NCBI GenBank assembly: GCA_039707465.1
Contig: CM077643.1
Location: forward strand, 324,017,919-324,081,918
DNA: 64,000 nucleotides
Reading direction: 5' to 3'
From: Rhabdophis nuchalis
Lineage: Eukaryota > Chordata > Lepidosauria > Squamata > Natricidae
The position numbers were made by a program, and so were the translations under genes. Numbering within the stretch: the stretch's first letter is position 1; the number at the start of each line of letters is the position of its first letter. Below are positions 1 through 10,676 of this stretch, one piece after another. The notes beneath the pieces were generated by a model, which worked only from the letters and a program-made list of their open reading frames with translations, made no database searches and was not told the DNA's origin.

Positions 1-375
1 TGCTTTGGAGAATAGCTTGACTCCCTCTTCTTTGTGGCAACCCTTGAGATATCGGAAGACTGCTATCATGTCTCCCCTAGTCCTTCTTTTCATTAAACTA
101 GACATACCCAGCTCCTGCAACCGTTCTTCATATGTTTTAGTCTGCAGTCCCCTAATCATCTTGGTTGCTCTTCTCTGGACTCTTTCTAGAGTTTCCACAT
201 CTTTTCTACATTGTGGCGACCAAAACTGAATGCAGTATTCCAAGTGTGGCCTTACCACGGCACTATACAGTGGTCTTAACACTTCACGTGATCTTGATTG
301 TATCCCTCTGTTTATGCAGCCTAGAACTGTGTTGGCTTTTTTGGCAGCTGCTGCACACTGCTGGCTCATATTTAA
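1..375 (-). mobile_element. CR1 LINE fragment, cut by window edge
   Basis: Read on the minus strand this matches the 3' part of CR1 ORF2. The bases 1-215 correspond to the conserved C-terminal block also seen at 2022-2440 and 62700-63060 (MIRGLETKT.EERLQELG). Bases 215-375 extend upstream into the segment with the 'CCAAAACTGAATGCAGTATTCC' type sequence typical of CR1 ORF2. The element's 3' end lies outside the window. The copy has no long open frame on its sense strand and is dead. Confidence 0.8.
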
Positions 376-1527
376 ACCCGAGTTACAAATATGCTCCTTT
401 ATTGGTACCGCAATTCTATGTACGTGCACAAGATGCCAACGCATAAACCTAGGATCGTCTCATTAACCAAACTAACTATGTGTGTCTGGGTCTCACAAGG
501 TCATTGTGTAGTAGTCAAGCTCACTTTACTGAACATGGATCCGTGGATTACGTCAGGGCGGGGGGGGGGAGCCTCCCACAGCCACCACTACCAGTGTGCT
601 CAAACCAGAGAGAACCACTGAATACCATCTCTGGGCAGAACAATGGAGATATTAAAAGCCACTCCTTAAAAATGAAGTAGCTGACATCCCTGGATAGCTT
701 GGGTGCTATACGCAGTAGAAGATTTTTTTTAAAAAAATCCAAATGTGTTCAATTAATGAGCAGTACAGTGCTTTTCTGGGTGACTGAGGCTGCAGAAGAT
801 TTGGCCTTTGGATGTCAGTCCCTCAGAGAGGTGGAGTTTAAAGAATCCTCTTTCTCATATCTTTCAAATATGGTAGTCACTCGTAGTAGTTCAGATCTTT
901 GTCTAGGTATTAAATCCTGTCAAGCTCAGGAAAGAAGAATCGCCTGAAATTCTGGAAAGCTGCTTCTTGATATTCATACATGCATTCATACCCCTATCCT
1001 GCAATTTATCACTATGCTACATTGAAATAACTTTTCCAAGGTCTCTAGTATGCCTTGTCACACATTAATTTACCCTTTGGTTCTTTGGAAAGGTCCTTCT
1101 GAAACTGGGAGATCTAAATTCAGCATACTTCCTTGACTCGAGAGGGCTTACGGAATGGCCCCAAAGCAGTGATGAAATCTTCTGAAGTCTGCTGCTGGTT
1201 TGATGAGTCTGCTACCAAGCGTGCGCTTTGTGTACACAGGCGTACCTGAGACACGCCCGGCAGCGCTAAAAATGGAACATTTTGAAGACTTCCGAATCTA
1301 CAAAGTAGAACAGCGAGGGTGGGGAATTTGTTGTGCCACATGATTTAGATTAGCTAGAAAGCAGGAAATCCGATGATTCTAGCTAATATAAATCATGCAT
1401 CACAGCTGATCGTCACCCAGCTGATCGTCAGAAATACTGTAAAAAAAATGCTACCAGTTTGGGTGAACTGGTCCGAACCGTAGCATTTCACCCCTGCCCT
1501 GAAGGATAGAAAGAAAGGCTGTTTACC
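376..1527. other. no recognised feature
   Basis: Mostly AT-rich sequence without a repeat I recognise. It has a nine-base G run near 560 and a T/A run near 725. A 73-residue minus-strand frame at 1120-1341 is not supported by clear splice or homology evidence. Confidence 0.4.
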
Positions 1528-2440
1528 AAAATACAATACAATACAATAGCAGAGTTGGAAGGGACCTTGGAGGTCATCTAGTCCAACCCTCTGCCTAGGC
1601 AGGAAACCCTATACCAGGGGTCCCCAACCTTTTTGGCACCAGGGACCGGTTTCATGTTAAAAAAATTCTGCGGACCGGTGGGCATGGCTCGGCTGGCGTA
1701 GAGGAGGAGCGGGGGGGGAACAGGCGCCGCATGTTTCTGTTTCTCTTTCTGTGTCCCCTTTCTTCTATTAACTGTGTGCAGCATTGGTGAAATCCTATGA
1801 AACAATTGCATTTCCTTCATCGTCTCCTCCAAGCTTCACTTGAGTTTTTAGGGGCTTCTTTTTTCATCATGATATGGCGCAAGCGGCCGCACCTGCGCTC
1901 TCCCACCCCCGGCGTGCGCTCTGCCCAAGGAGCTCCCCCTCCTCCCTCCTCCTCCTCTCCAGCCCTGCTGCCCGGTTCCTATCAAGCCACGGACCGGGGG
2001 TTGGGGACCCCTGCCCTATACCATTTCAGACAAATGGCTATCTAACATCTTCTTAAAGACTTGCAGTTTTGGGGCATTCACAACTTCTGGAGACAAGCTG
2101 TTCCACTGATTAATTGTTCTAACTGTCAGGAAATTTCTCCTCAGTTCTAAGTTGCTTCTCTGCTTGATTAGTTTCCACCCATTGCTTCTTGTTCTGCCCT
2201 CAGGTGCCTTGGAGAATAGTTTGACGCCCTCTTCTTTGTGGCAACCCCTGAGATATCGGAACACTGCTATCATGTCTCCCCTGGTCCTTCTCTTCATCAA
2301 ACTAGACATACCCAGTTCCTGCAACCGTTCTTCATGTGTTTTAGTCTCCAGTCCCCTAATCATCTTTGTTGCTCTTCTCTGCGCTCTTTCTCTGCACTTT
2401 TCTCCACATCTCTTCTACATCTTGGCGACCAAAACTAAAT
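1528..2440 (-). mobile_element. CR1 LINE 3' end, split by a hAT element
   Basis: The element's 3' tail is the repeated CAATA at 1529-1547, next to the CR1 3'UTR (GTTGGACTAGATGACCTCC read on the minus strand). The 115-residue minus frame 2016-2363 is the CR1 ORF2 C-terminus (MIRGLETKTHEERL ... VVNAPKLQVFKKMLDSHLSEMV). A hAT element occupies 1615-2013 and lies between that frame and the tail. The copy is 5' truncated near 2440, as is usual for CR1. Confidence 0.9.
1615..2013. mobile_element. 399-bp non-autonomous hAT element
   Basis: The ends are inverted: CAGGGGTCCCCAACC at the left and GGTTGGGGACCCCTG at the right. They are flanked by an exact 8-bp duplication CCCTATAC (1607-1614 and 2014-2021). 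The inner ends also pair around the GGACCGG motif. No transposase frame is present. The insertion interrupts the CR1 3' region, so it is younger than that CR1. Confidence 0.92.
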
Positions 2441-2949
2441 GTTGGATAAGCAGAGTTTGATCCCCTTCCAAGCTTGAGAACCGTAAATGTATTAGACAGG
2501 CCCCTCTCTTGTTCTCATGAAGATCAAGGGAGGGAGGGATTAGCTCATTCAGACTTGCAAAATTTTGTTACAATGGCTGCTCCAATAAATGTAGCACTAT
2601 CCTGTATAGAATTGGTTCCTAAGTCTGCCTATCTTATAGTGCTGACACTGAGATACAATTGAAACTCTGTTATACTGTATGTTCCCATACCGGCATCCTG
2701 CTAGTCACAATTTATGAATTCCCTGATCAGCAATTGGTCTCCTGGAGGAATCATCAAAAATAGCACAGAACATCTGCATAAAATCCAGCCACCTGTCTAG
2801 TATGGTGTTGTTGTTTTCAATGGGTGGTACTGCCCACCTGGTAGAATTTGATATAGTTATATAAAACTAAGATCATTTATTAAGATGTATTTACAAAGTG
2901 TTGTCCAAATTTGGCACAGAGACAGAGCAAATTAAAAACTTCATGATAA

Positions 2950-2950
<1 letters not shown>
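2441..2950. other. no recognised feature
   Basis: AT-rich sequence between the CR1 copy and the AAT repeat. I see no gene or repeat family here. Confidence 0.4.

Positions 2951-3015
<65 letters not shown>
2951..3015. repeat. (AAT)n microsatellite
   Basis: About 21 uninterrupted AAT units. It directly abuts the 3' end of the L2 copy, so it probably grew from the element's tail. Confidence 0.97.
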
Positions 3016-3490
3016 TTATTTCTTATAAACCGCACCCTCTCCACACAGGGACTCGGGGCGGTGCACAGGAGGAATAAGAACAATAACTATATACATATGT
3101 CATTAAAAATACATTAAATTAAGTGACCTGTGCTAAAATACCCGTTAAAACTATCTAACTAGAAATCCCCAATAAACCCTAAAGACAGAGGAGTAGCTAT
3201 CCCAGGCCGGCAAGGCAGAAAAAGTGTGTTTTCAATTTAAGACGGAAGGAGCGGAGGTCCGTGGTGGTCCTAATATCGGGGGGGAGGTCGTTCCAGAGGG
3301 CTGGGCCCGCCACAGAGAGAGCCCTTCCCCTGGGCGTCGCCCGCTGACAAAGTCTAGTGGACGGCACCCGGAGAAGTCCCTCTCTGTGGGAGCGAATCGG
3401 TCGTGAGGATGTATGAGGCAGGATCCGATCCCGCAAGTAGCTAGGTCCCTGGATGCAAAATTTGAGAGAATTATGGTAGACTAATGGAAA
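2951..3490 (-). mobile_element. L2-type LINE 3' end with (AAT)n tail
   Basis: On the minus strand the frame 3197-3499 gives YLRDRILPHTSSRPIRSHRE ... ALWNDLPPDIRTTTDLRSFRLKLKTHFF, the C-terminus typical of L2-clade LINE ORF2. Next come the conserved 3'UTR stretch (GCACCGCCCCGAGTCCC on the minus strand) and a 65-bp AAT repeat at 2951-3015 as the tail. It is 5' truncated and faces another L2 copy head-to-head. Confidence 0.85.
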
Positions 3491-3529
3491 GTTAAGCAAG
3501 TGGGGCCTTTAATGCAGGACTGCATCGTG

Positions 3530-3992
3530 CTACCAAATACCTCCCACTGACCAGTCCGCTCCCACAGAGCGGGCCTCCTCAGGGTACCGTTGGCCAAACA
3601 ATGTCGGCTGGCGACCCCCAGGGGGAGAGCCTTCTCTGTGGCAGCCCCTGCCCTCTGGAACAATCTGCCCCCCGACCTTCGTATGATCACCGACCTGCGC
3701 CTCTTCCGTCGGGCCCTGAAAATGCACCTATTTCGTGCGGCCGACCTGGTGTAGTTTTCTTTTAATCAATTGTAATTTTTTAATTGATTTTAGTTGATTT
3801 TATTAACTGTTTTTATATGGTTATCTGGTTTTTAGAACGGGCCCTTAAATTTAAATTTAATTAGTTTTTAATGCATTTTAATGTATTTTTGTATCGGATG
3901 TTTTACTGTTTTATTATGCCTGTTCACCGCCCTGAGTCCCGCAAGGGAGAAGGGCGGTATACAAATTTAATAAAAGTAAAGTAAAGTAAAGT
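3530..3992 (+). mobile_element. L2-type LINE 3' end with AAAGT tail
   Basis: Plus-strand sequence encodes the same L2 C-terminal block (RSHRAGLLRVPLAKQCRLATPRGRAFSVAAPALWNNLPP type, partly frameshifted). It ends in the 3'UTR CCGCCCTGAGTCCCGCAAGG and a tail of AAAGT units at 3967-3990. It is head-to-head with the 2951-3490 copy, with about 40 bp between them. Confidence 0.85.
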
Positions 3993-4488
3993 AAAAAATA
4001 AGGTTTATTCCACAATCTAAAGGAAACCTGGTGTAAAAGGTTCTGCAGTCAATATAACTCCATCTACAGTTACCAAGGTAGATAATGCGTTGAGTATAAC
4101 AACGTATCTTGGAAACTCATAACAAATAAGGACTGCTTCACCATACAAGTTCATGCAAAAATACTTTAAAAACATTGGAAATAAATGCATTATACTTTTT
4201 TTTTTAAATAACTAAATACCGTTTGAATTGGAATCCCAGATGCAGTATTTCTATTAAGCATAATTCCTCTTCCCTCAACTTAAAAATTAATAATTTATTA
4301 AGGCATATGTTGACCATTGTAAAAATCGAGCAGAACATTGAAAAAGAGATCTTTTTTACGATATGAAACTGGCAGATTAACATTAGAAAATAGGTGCAAT
4401 GACAAAATGGCAATGACAAAATTGATACTATGGTATATATCCACAATAGAAACCTAAGTTTAGCAAGAATTGGCCCTCTGAAAATATC

Positions 4489-4494
4489 TTTATT
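4489..4494 (-). promoter_or_regulatory. poly(A) signal AATAAA
   Basis: AATAAA on the minus strand, about 140 bp past the stop codon of the candidate terminal exon at 4632-4781. Its position and strand fit 3' end formation for that exon. Confidence 0.45.
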
Positions 4495-4631
4495 GCTAGA
4501 AGGGTAATAGACACTTGAAAGCCCATCAAAGCAATTTTCCTGCACAACATGTACACAGTATAATTACGACAGAGTTATTTCTAGTCCCATTCTTAACACT
4601 TCCTCTCTCTGATGAGCTGAGCTGTCTTTTT

Positions 4632-4781
4632 TTATAATAGTTCTATTTCCTCCTGAATGATCTTGTATTCCCAAGGTCTGCGAGGTGTTCTATCATATTT
4701 GTAGTCCTCTCCAATGGCAACACCAAATGGAACCTGGAGACGAAATTGCAACTTCAGATCCCTGATGACAGGATGATCTGC
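4632..4781 (-). CDS. candidate terminal exon of an unrecognised cellular gene
   Basis: The minus strand has a pyrimidine-rich tract and a good acceptor (TTGTTTTGTTCTTTTAAG, AG at 4783-4782). A frame of about 49 codons follows and closes with TAA at 4634-4632. The encoded end begins ADHPVIRDLKLQF and finishes RPWEYKIIQEEIELL. It has mixed, charged composition and no simple repeat, unlike the other frames here. I see no match to a LINE, LTR or hAT protein. An AATAAA lies about 140 bp downstream. Upstream exons would lie at higher coordinates; I could not identify any. I do not recognise the protein. It could also be a processed fragment or chance. Confidence 0.45.
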   Translation of the reverse strand, partial: ADHPVIRDLKLQFRLQVPFGVAIGEDYKYDRTPRRPWEYKIIQEEIELL

Positions 4782-4896
4782 CTTAAAAGAACAAAACAAC
4801 AGTAAATGCAGAAATTCAGTCTGAATTCCATACAACTCGGTTGCACAGAGTTCTGGATTTAAAAGACAAGCTGTGGTTGTGTACAAAGATACACAC

Positions 4897-5433
4897 TGTT
4901 GGAAGAAATGTCCAACTGGGTTCAGTTGCAAGTGGGGAAAAAGACACTGGAAACATGGAGACTGCTTGGAAAGATGGTTTAATGGTGGACAGGATCAGAT
5001 GGCTTGAGCTCCTGAGCAGAAAAAAGGGAAGGGACGCTGAGAGTGCCCAGATTTTATGCCCTCTCTGGGTCCCACCCCAGAGCTTCCTGTTCCTGTGTAA
5101 GATCTGCATTCTGATTGGTGATCAGACTCACAGGAGGTGGGGGTCTTAGCTAACTTTGTAGGCTGTCCTGAGATCCAAGCTTGTTTCAACCACTAGCTGA
5201 TGTAATCTTCCCAGATGCCACGTTGAGGTGAATTTCTGTTTGCTAGATGGGTCCTCCTGAAGAAGGTAGATCTTTGTTAGGTAGAATAGTCTGGCTCAGG
5301 CCTTAATGGCCCATTGACAAAGGTGGGGGGGGGATGAGTTCCTGCCTGCTTTTTAGGGGGAAATATTCTGCCCTTTTAATATTTCCCAAAACATTTCATT
5401 TTCTAGTAGAGGGGTGGGTTTTAACTTCCTACA
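4897..5433 (-). mobile_element. solo LTR, family A, copy 1
   Basis: Related to 14438-15019 and 56692-57411. The outer bases are TG...CA. Read on the minus strand it resembles a retroviral-type LTR: an AACCAATCAGAA-like CCAAT box, then a TATA-like stretch (GGCATAAAATCTGG here), then ATTAAA as a poly(A) signal. No gag, pol or env frame is next to it, so it is a solo LTR. The flanks (ACACAC and ACATGA) do not give a clear target duplication. Confidence 0.6.
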
Positions 5434-6235
5434 ACATGAAACCTCTTAGAGCAGTTGTGTTTTGTTCCTAGAATTGAATAGTTGCCCTCTGCAGCTGCCA
5501 AGCGTTCCTTGGAAATGTGAGTTTAATTTAAGGTATTGTATCCTAGCAGGTGATATATGTGTGCCATTCTGAATCACATCTGGATGCCAAATTTCTGTGC
5601 AGCCCTAACTACCATACTTTATGACTCCAGACCCAGTAACCATTAAAATCACTGGCTTATACATGGCCATAAGCTTTTACAAGACTTGTCTGCTTCATTT
5701 CAGCATGCTGTGTGAATGAGTGTAATGTGTAAACCAATACTATATCAGAATCATGCCTTTTAAAACTCCCCTGCCTAAACACTTGGAAGAAATTCATACT
5801 TGCAACAGATTATCCAAGGGAAAAAATGTATTTTCAAGCCTTGGACTGTATCCAGTCTAGCTGAATTCAGTTAGCATTCTTCTTTAACAACAAAGAGTGC
5901 TGTGGCATTTTAAAAGACTTACAATGTTAATTCTCTGAAATGTCTATTTATTTTCTGCTCCTGTGTGCCTCATTTCCATATCCGGTCTTCCCCACATAAT
6001 GCCCAGCACAATAATAAAGCTAAATGCATGTGAAATAATATTCACAGCAACCAAAAACATTTTCAGATGCAAAGCTTGAATAGCTTCCTTTGTGCAATGC
6101 TACATGAATTCATATGAGCACTGTTAACACTGAGAGGAAAGGGGAAGAGAAACATTTATGGCGTAATAAGTGGCTTGGCTCACATTTCAAATTGATGGAA
6201 AGAAGAACAATTTTAGAACTGCCTACTACACATGT
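5434..6235. other. no recognised feature
   Basis: AT-rich sequence with no long frame and no repeat I recognise. Confidence 0.4.
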
Positions 6236-6239
6236 AGGG

Positions 6240-6640
6240 ACCCAGTGGTACGCAGTGGTTCAGTAGCTAAGACGCTGAGCTTGTCGATCAGAAAGGTCGG
6301 CATTTTGGCGGTTCGAATCCGTAGTGCCACGTAACGGAGTGAGCTCCTGTTACTTGTCCCAGCTTCCTCCAAACTAACAGTTTAAAAATATGTAAAAATG
6401 CAAGTAGAAAAATAGGAACCACCTTTGGTGGGAATGTAACAGTGTTCCATGTGCCTTTGGCATTTAGTCATGCCGGCCTCATGACCATGGAGATGTCTTC
6501 TGACAGCGCTAGCTCTTCAGCTTTGAAACAGAGATGAGCACCGCCCCCTAGAGTCAGAAATGACTAGCACAAATGTGCTAGTCATTTACGTTACTATATA
6601 TGGAAAGTATAGCCTTACCTTACTATATACGGAAAGCAAC
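6240..6640 (+). mobile_element. tRNA-derived SINE, Sauria-SINE-like
   Basis: The head has pol III promoter boxes: an A-box-like GTGGTTCAGTAGCTAAGACG and a B-box GGTTCGAATCC. The body carries AATGCAAGTAGAAAAATAGG and CGCCCCCTAGAGTCAGAAATG, and the 3' side ends in degenerate ACCTT units. This architecture fits Sauria-type SINEs, which are thought to be moved by BovB LINEs. The family name is from memory; the tRNA head and pol III boxes are direct. Confidence 0.75.
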
Positions 6641-7370
6641 AGAGATCAATAGGGTGACCAATTAGTCTTAGAGGGGGGGTGAAAAACCTGCCCATTTCAT
6701 TCCTGAGTTTATGTGCAAAAGAAGATGTGGAAGTTCTGATTTATGGATGTTGGTAGGTCATGTTGCTACTGTTGTTCTGCTGATTTATAGTGCAAGCTGA
6801 TTTTCTTAGAGAGAATCCTGGATATTGTTGAAGATCCAGACTCACTGATTCTTCAGCACCTTATGACCATCTGATGAGAACAGATAGAGGGTGAATGATA
6901 TGCTGTATGTCTCCTCTGTATCTAAGTGTTTAGTAATCTTATATCGTTTTCTGTGCCTGCCTACAGACACAGACTCTTCATCTGGTAGGAGTTAGCTAGC
7001 TAGGTGCTAGACTACCCCAAGAATATGTTTCCTGTAAATAAATCCCTTTTCTGTCAGATTTTTTTTTTAAAAAACAGCTTCATTAATCTTTGTTTTGGTT
7101 GAATTCCTGTTCAGGAACACTCACACAGAAAACTTCATCTACCAACTGATATAAGTATTCTAGCCATCTGTTTGCCAGCATTGGAACAGAAAAGTCTATA
7201 CCTATTTATATCAAAAGTTATAATTCATCATTTTGAGACTTATTAAGACTCAGGACAGGTTTAATCTACTATTCAACTATATGTACTAACTGCATTAAAA
7301 GGTACGTTTATTCCAACTACATACTAACTTTGAGAGGTAGTTCTGGGTCTTCTGGAGAGAAATGGGCAGA
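6641..7370. other. no recognised feature
   Basis: AT-rich; no gene or clear repeat seen. Confidence 0.35.
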
Positions 7371-7371
7371 A

Positions 7372-7750
7372 TAAGTATATACAGTTATGACCAACGTGGA
7401 GCCCAAAATATACATTGTTAAGTGAGAAATTTGTTAAGTGAATTTTGCCCCCTTTTATAACATTTGTTAAGTGAATCACAGAAGTTGTTAAATTAGTGAC
7501 ATGGTTATTAAGTGAATCTGGTTTCCTCATTGACTTTGCGGGTCAGAAGGTTGCAAAAGGTGATCCCATGACTCCGGGACATTGCAACTGTCATAAATAT
7601 GAACCAATTGTCAAGCATCCAAATGTAAAACATGTGACCATGGGGATGCTGCCACGGTCATAAGTGCGAAAATGGTCATAAGTCACTTTTCTCAGTGCCC
7701 TTGTAACTTCAAACGGTCACTAAATGAACTCTTATAAATCAAGGATTCAT
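7372..7750 (-). mobile_element. degraded copy of the TACAGGTAGTCC-end family
   Basis: On the minus strand it starts near TGAATCCTTGATTTATAAGAG and carries the family's recurring phrases CATTTAGTGACCG, CTTATGACC, GTCATGGGATCACC and TTAAGTGAATC. The better copy is at 30963-31359. It has no coding capacity. Confidence 0.6.
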
Positions 7751-8354
7751 TAACTTCTCTTTGTATACATAATACATTGTATGCAATACCAAGAGTGGTT
7801 CTTCCAATGTGGTAAAGAGGAGAGATTGGTTTCAGTTTCAATTCAGAGAGCAGACTAGACTGGTTTCGTTTCAGAGCTGAGCACATCACTCAGCGCTAAG
7901 CCACGCCCAGACTCCAAACTGTTTCAGCTCCCGTTGGCTGACCTTGTTACTAAGCCCTATTCATTGGCTGGCCTTGTTACCATGTCTCTGCCAGTCATTA
8001 ATTCTCTGACAGTCCGTGTGTGAGGAAGCTGAAAATCTAGAAATTTAGTTTGGTGCCCAAGGATTTGTGGAGATTATCATTAAACTAACTAGAAACTAAC
8101 TGATTTAGGTTGCTTGTGGTGCGCACACACATGTACTGTACATGAGAATGACAGGAAGAGATCAGTGCAGTAACAGCTTTTCAGTGCTGAACTCCTGAAC
8201 AAGGTCTGAAGTTATCTGTGCTGTTATCTAGACGGCAGCTTTCACAAACCCTACATAGCTTTGACCCCAATCTCTGAAGGCCACCGGAAATGTTAAGGCA
8301 AGCTTCCAGGAGAGGCTCTTATCCAGAATTAATTCCTTCTGAGCTCCATGCAGT

Positions 8355-8355
<1 letters not shown>
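7751..8355. other. no recognised feature
   Basis: No gene or repeat family recognised. The GCTCTTATCC and CACTCAGCGC surroundings contain no long frame. Confidence 0.35.

Positions 8356-8394
<39 letters not shown>
8356..8394. repeat. (CA)n microsatellite
   Basis: About 19 uninterrupted CA units. Confidence 0.97.
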
Positions 8395-8395
<1 letters not shown>

Positions 8396-9251
8396 AATTT
8401 GTAGCCTTAATTAGTTCATCATAGCAATTAATCACAAGAAGTTGTAATTGCAGCTTTTTAAAAAGAAGAAAAGCAGAATGGTTAATTGCAGGAAAAAACA
8501 AGCTTGTTAAACAGTTTTATGTTCCCGAAAGTGCTCTTGTTCAAACAAATGGTTGTCCATTGTGAATCATGTCCCAACAAGTGGCCTTTTCCTGCTAATC
8601 TTTAGAGTGGAACCATAACAATGCCAAGGCATCATCCTGGTCACGCAGTCCTGACCTCAACTTGTCTCCAGCCCCCTTCAGTAGGGGTTTACATCATTAT
8701 ATATATTGGAATTAATTATCGGTTTCCCCATAATTCTCCTGCCTCTTTGAGAGGTGAGTTCAAGTGTCCTGTTGAATGAGTGACCAGAGATATGTTTTTG
8801 GTGTGTTGGCAAGTACAGATATTCCCATTGTAGTTGGCCACTGGCCCATTTCCATTGCCTCCATCATTTCCTTCCCAGATCTGTCCTCCCAGCTCCTGCT
8901 GAGTTCTTAAACATTTTTTCTCATCTCTTACCTCTTCCCCAACTTGCTATTTTTGAAGCCAGTTTCTCTTCAAGCTTTCAACAAGAGAGAGGAGTGAGCC
9001 TCTGTTATTTTATCCAGGGAAAGGGGGGGTCGAGTTGGGCAACTCTGTATTTGCACAATTCAGTACTAAAGTGTGTAACTGGGCTTCTATTGATCACTTC
9101 CCTTTTTGTCTCCGTTTCAATACACTCTGTATTGAGTGTGCTCTGCATCTACCTCCAATTCAGAAGGAGACAAATTTGCTCTCAGCCTAGCAGTCAAGAC
9201 TTAACCAACTCTCTCCAGGACTTAATAGCCACACAGCCATGGCAGTATCTG
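8395..9251. other. no recognised feature
   Basis: No gene or known repeat seen. The frame 8994-9257 runs into the next SINE and is not supported. Confidence 0.35.
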
Positions 9252-9495
9252 AGCTGAGGTGGCGCAGTGGTTAGAATGCAGTACTGCAGGCTATTTCTGC
9301 TGACTGCCAGCTGCCTGCAATTTAGTAGTTCGAATCTCACCAGGCTCAAGCCTTCCATCATTCCGAGGTGGGTATAATCAGGACCCAGATTGTTGGGGGC
9401 AATATACTGACTCTGTAAACCACTTAAAGAGAGCTGTCAAAAGCACTGTGAAGCAGTATATAAGTCTAAGTGCTATTGCTATTGCTATCTGCCTC
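9252..9495 (+). mobile_element. tRNA-derived SINE, family 2, copy 1
   Basis: Begins GAGCTGAGGTGGCGCAGTGG (A box), has AGTAGTTCGAATCTCACC (B box) and the body GACCCAGATTGTTGGGGGCAA, and ends in GCTATT units. The same family is at 30372-30619, 33606-33810 and 46070-46325. Confidence 0.85.
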
Positions 9496-10288
9496 TCTCT
9501 CTTCTGGGACTTTTTCTACTCTAAAAACCATGTCTAATTATACTCATCTGAACTAGAATATGTTTTGTTTCACTACATTCACGGACGGGCCCCCAACCAC
9601 CGGGCTGTAGTTTTTCAACTTACAAATACATATGTGGAGGAAGGCAGATAAACCAGCCCAAGGAAGAAGCCAGGGGAAAGCCTGAAACTGCAGAACTGCA
9701 CAATGACATCAAGGCCTACTTCCTTATGCTGCCATATCCTAAGTCGTGGATGTTTAATGCAGGCTGGTGATGCACCAGAGGGGGAAGCAGAGAAGGTAGG
9801 GAAGAAAACCGATCAGTGTGGAATCAGTTTAGAATCACTGATAAACTTGTAAATCTGAACAATGTGTTTTGGCAAGGAATGGCAGCAGAGACTGGCAATG
9901 CAGACAGCCAATGTTGTGATGGCATTCTTTTGTGCCAACACAAGAAGGGGCCAATAGCGATTTAACTTAATAAGAGAGAAACAGCATCTGCCTTTATGAA
10001 ATGAAATTTATCCCATGTGGCATTTCAGTGAACCCAGTCCACACAATTCAAGGCTGTCTCAACAGATTAGGTGCCAAGCTATACAGTAAGAGGGGAAGAA
10101 ACTATCCCACCATAATTAATGAACTTTTCTTTCTAATTAAATGATTTTTTTGTTCAAAACAAAAAAATATTTTAGTTTTATTCACCAAAAAGAAATCTGG
10201 GGAGTTAATAGAAAGGAGGGACCCTTCCTTTCCTACTTCTCATCCCTTCTGTCCCTTGGCAGTTAGTCAAGATTATTATAAGCAGATG
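9496..10288. other. no recognised feature
   Basis: AT-rich; a short inverted A/T repeat lies near 10144-10168. No gene recognised. Confidence 0.35.
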
Positions 10289-10296
10289 AATTATAG

Positions 10297-10668
10297 CAGG
10301 GGTGTCAAACTTGATTTCATTGAGGGCTGCATCAGGGTTATGTTTGAACTTGGGTGTCTAGGGTGGGTGTGGCCAGGGTGGGTGTGGCCAGCTCAGCATC
10401 ACTTGTGTTGGAGGCACCTGTGGTGGCCCGAGTGCTGTGCCAGCGAAAACAGGCTCCGGAGCTCCATTTTTGGCTGCGATGATCTCCTGCAACCTTCTGA
10501 CACCAAAAATGGAGGTTGAGAGGGTTGCTCATTGCCTTCGCGAGCTCCATTTTCACTGGCAGAGGCACCGTGAGTCAGTTCTTTGCTGTTTCCTGGGTGG
10601 CTCCATGACCCAGATTTAAGAACCCTGCAGGCTGTATCTGTCCCCTGGGCAGGAGTTTGACACCCCTG
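10297..10668. mobile_element. 372-bp non-autonomous hAT element
   Basis: Ends CAGGGGTGTCAAACT and AGTTTGACACCCCTG are inverted. The flanking 8-bp duplication AATTATAG (10289-10296, 10669-10676) is exact. The frames inside are not transposase. Confidence 0.92.
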
Positions 10669-10676
10669 AATTATAG

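Noticed and set aside
1120..1341. 73-residue minus frame that looks non-repetitive (NQQQTSEDFITALGPF)
   Set aside because: A possible AG acceptor exists, but there is no stop context or poly(A) signal that convinces me, and no protein I recognise. Left as unproven.
4204..4545. 113-residue minus frame downstream of the candidate exon
   Set aside because: It lies in the presumed 3'UTR and past the poly(A) signal; hydrophobic AT-rich composition is typical of chance frames.
9252..9330. A- and B-box sequences as a functional tRNA gene
   Set aside because: Stem pairing of a real tRNA is not kept and the sequence goes on into a SINE body and tail. The same holds for the 6240, 30372, 33606, 46070 and 53906 copies.
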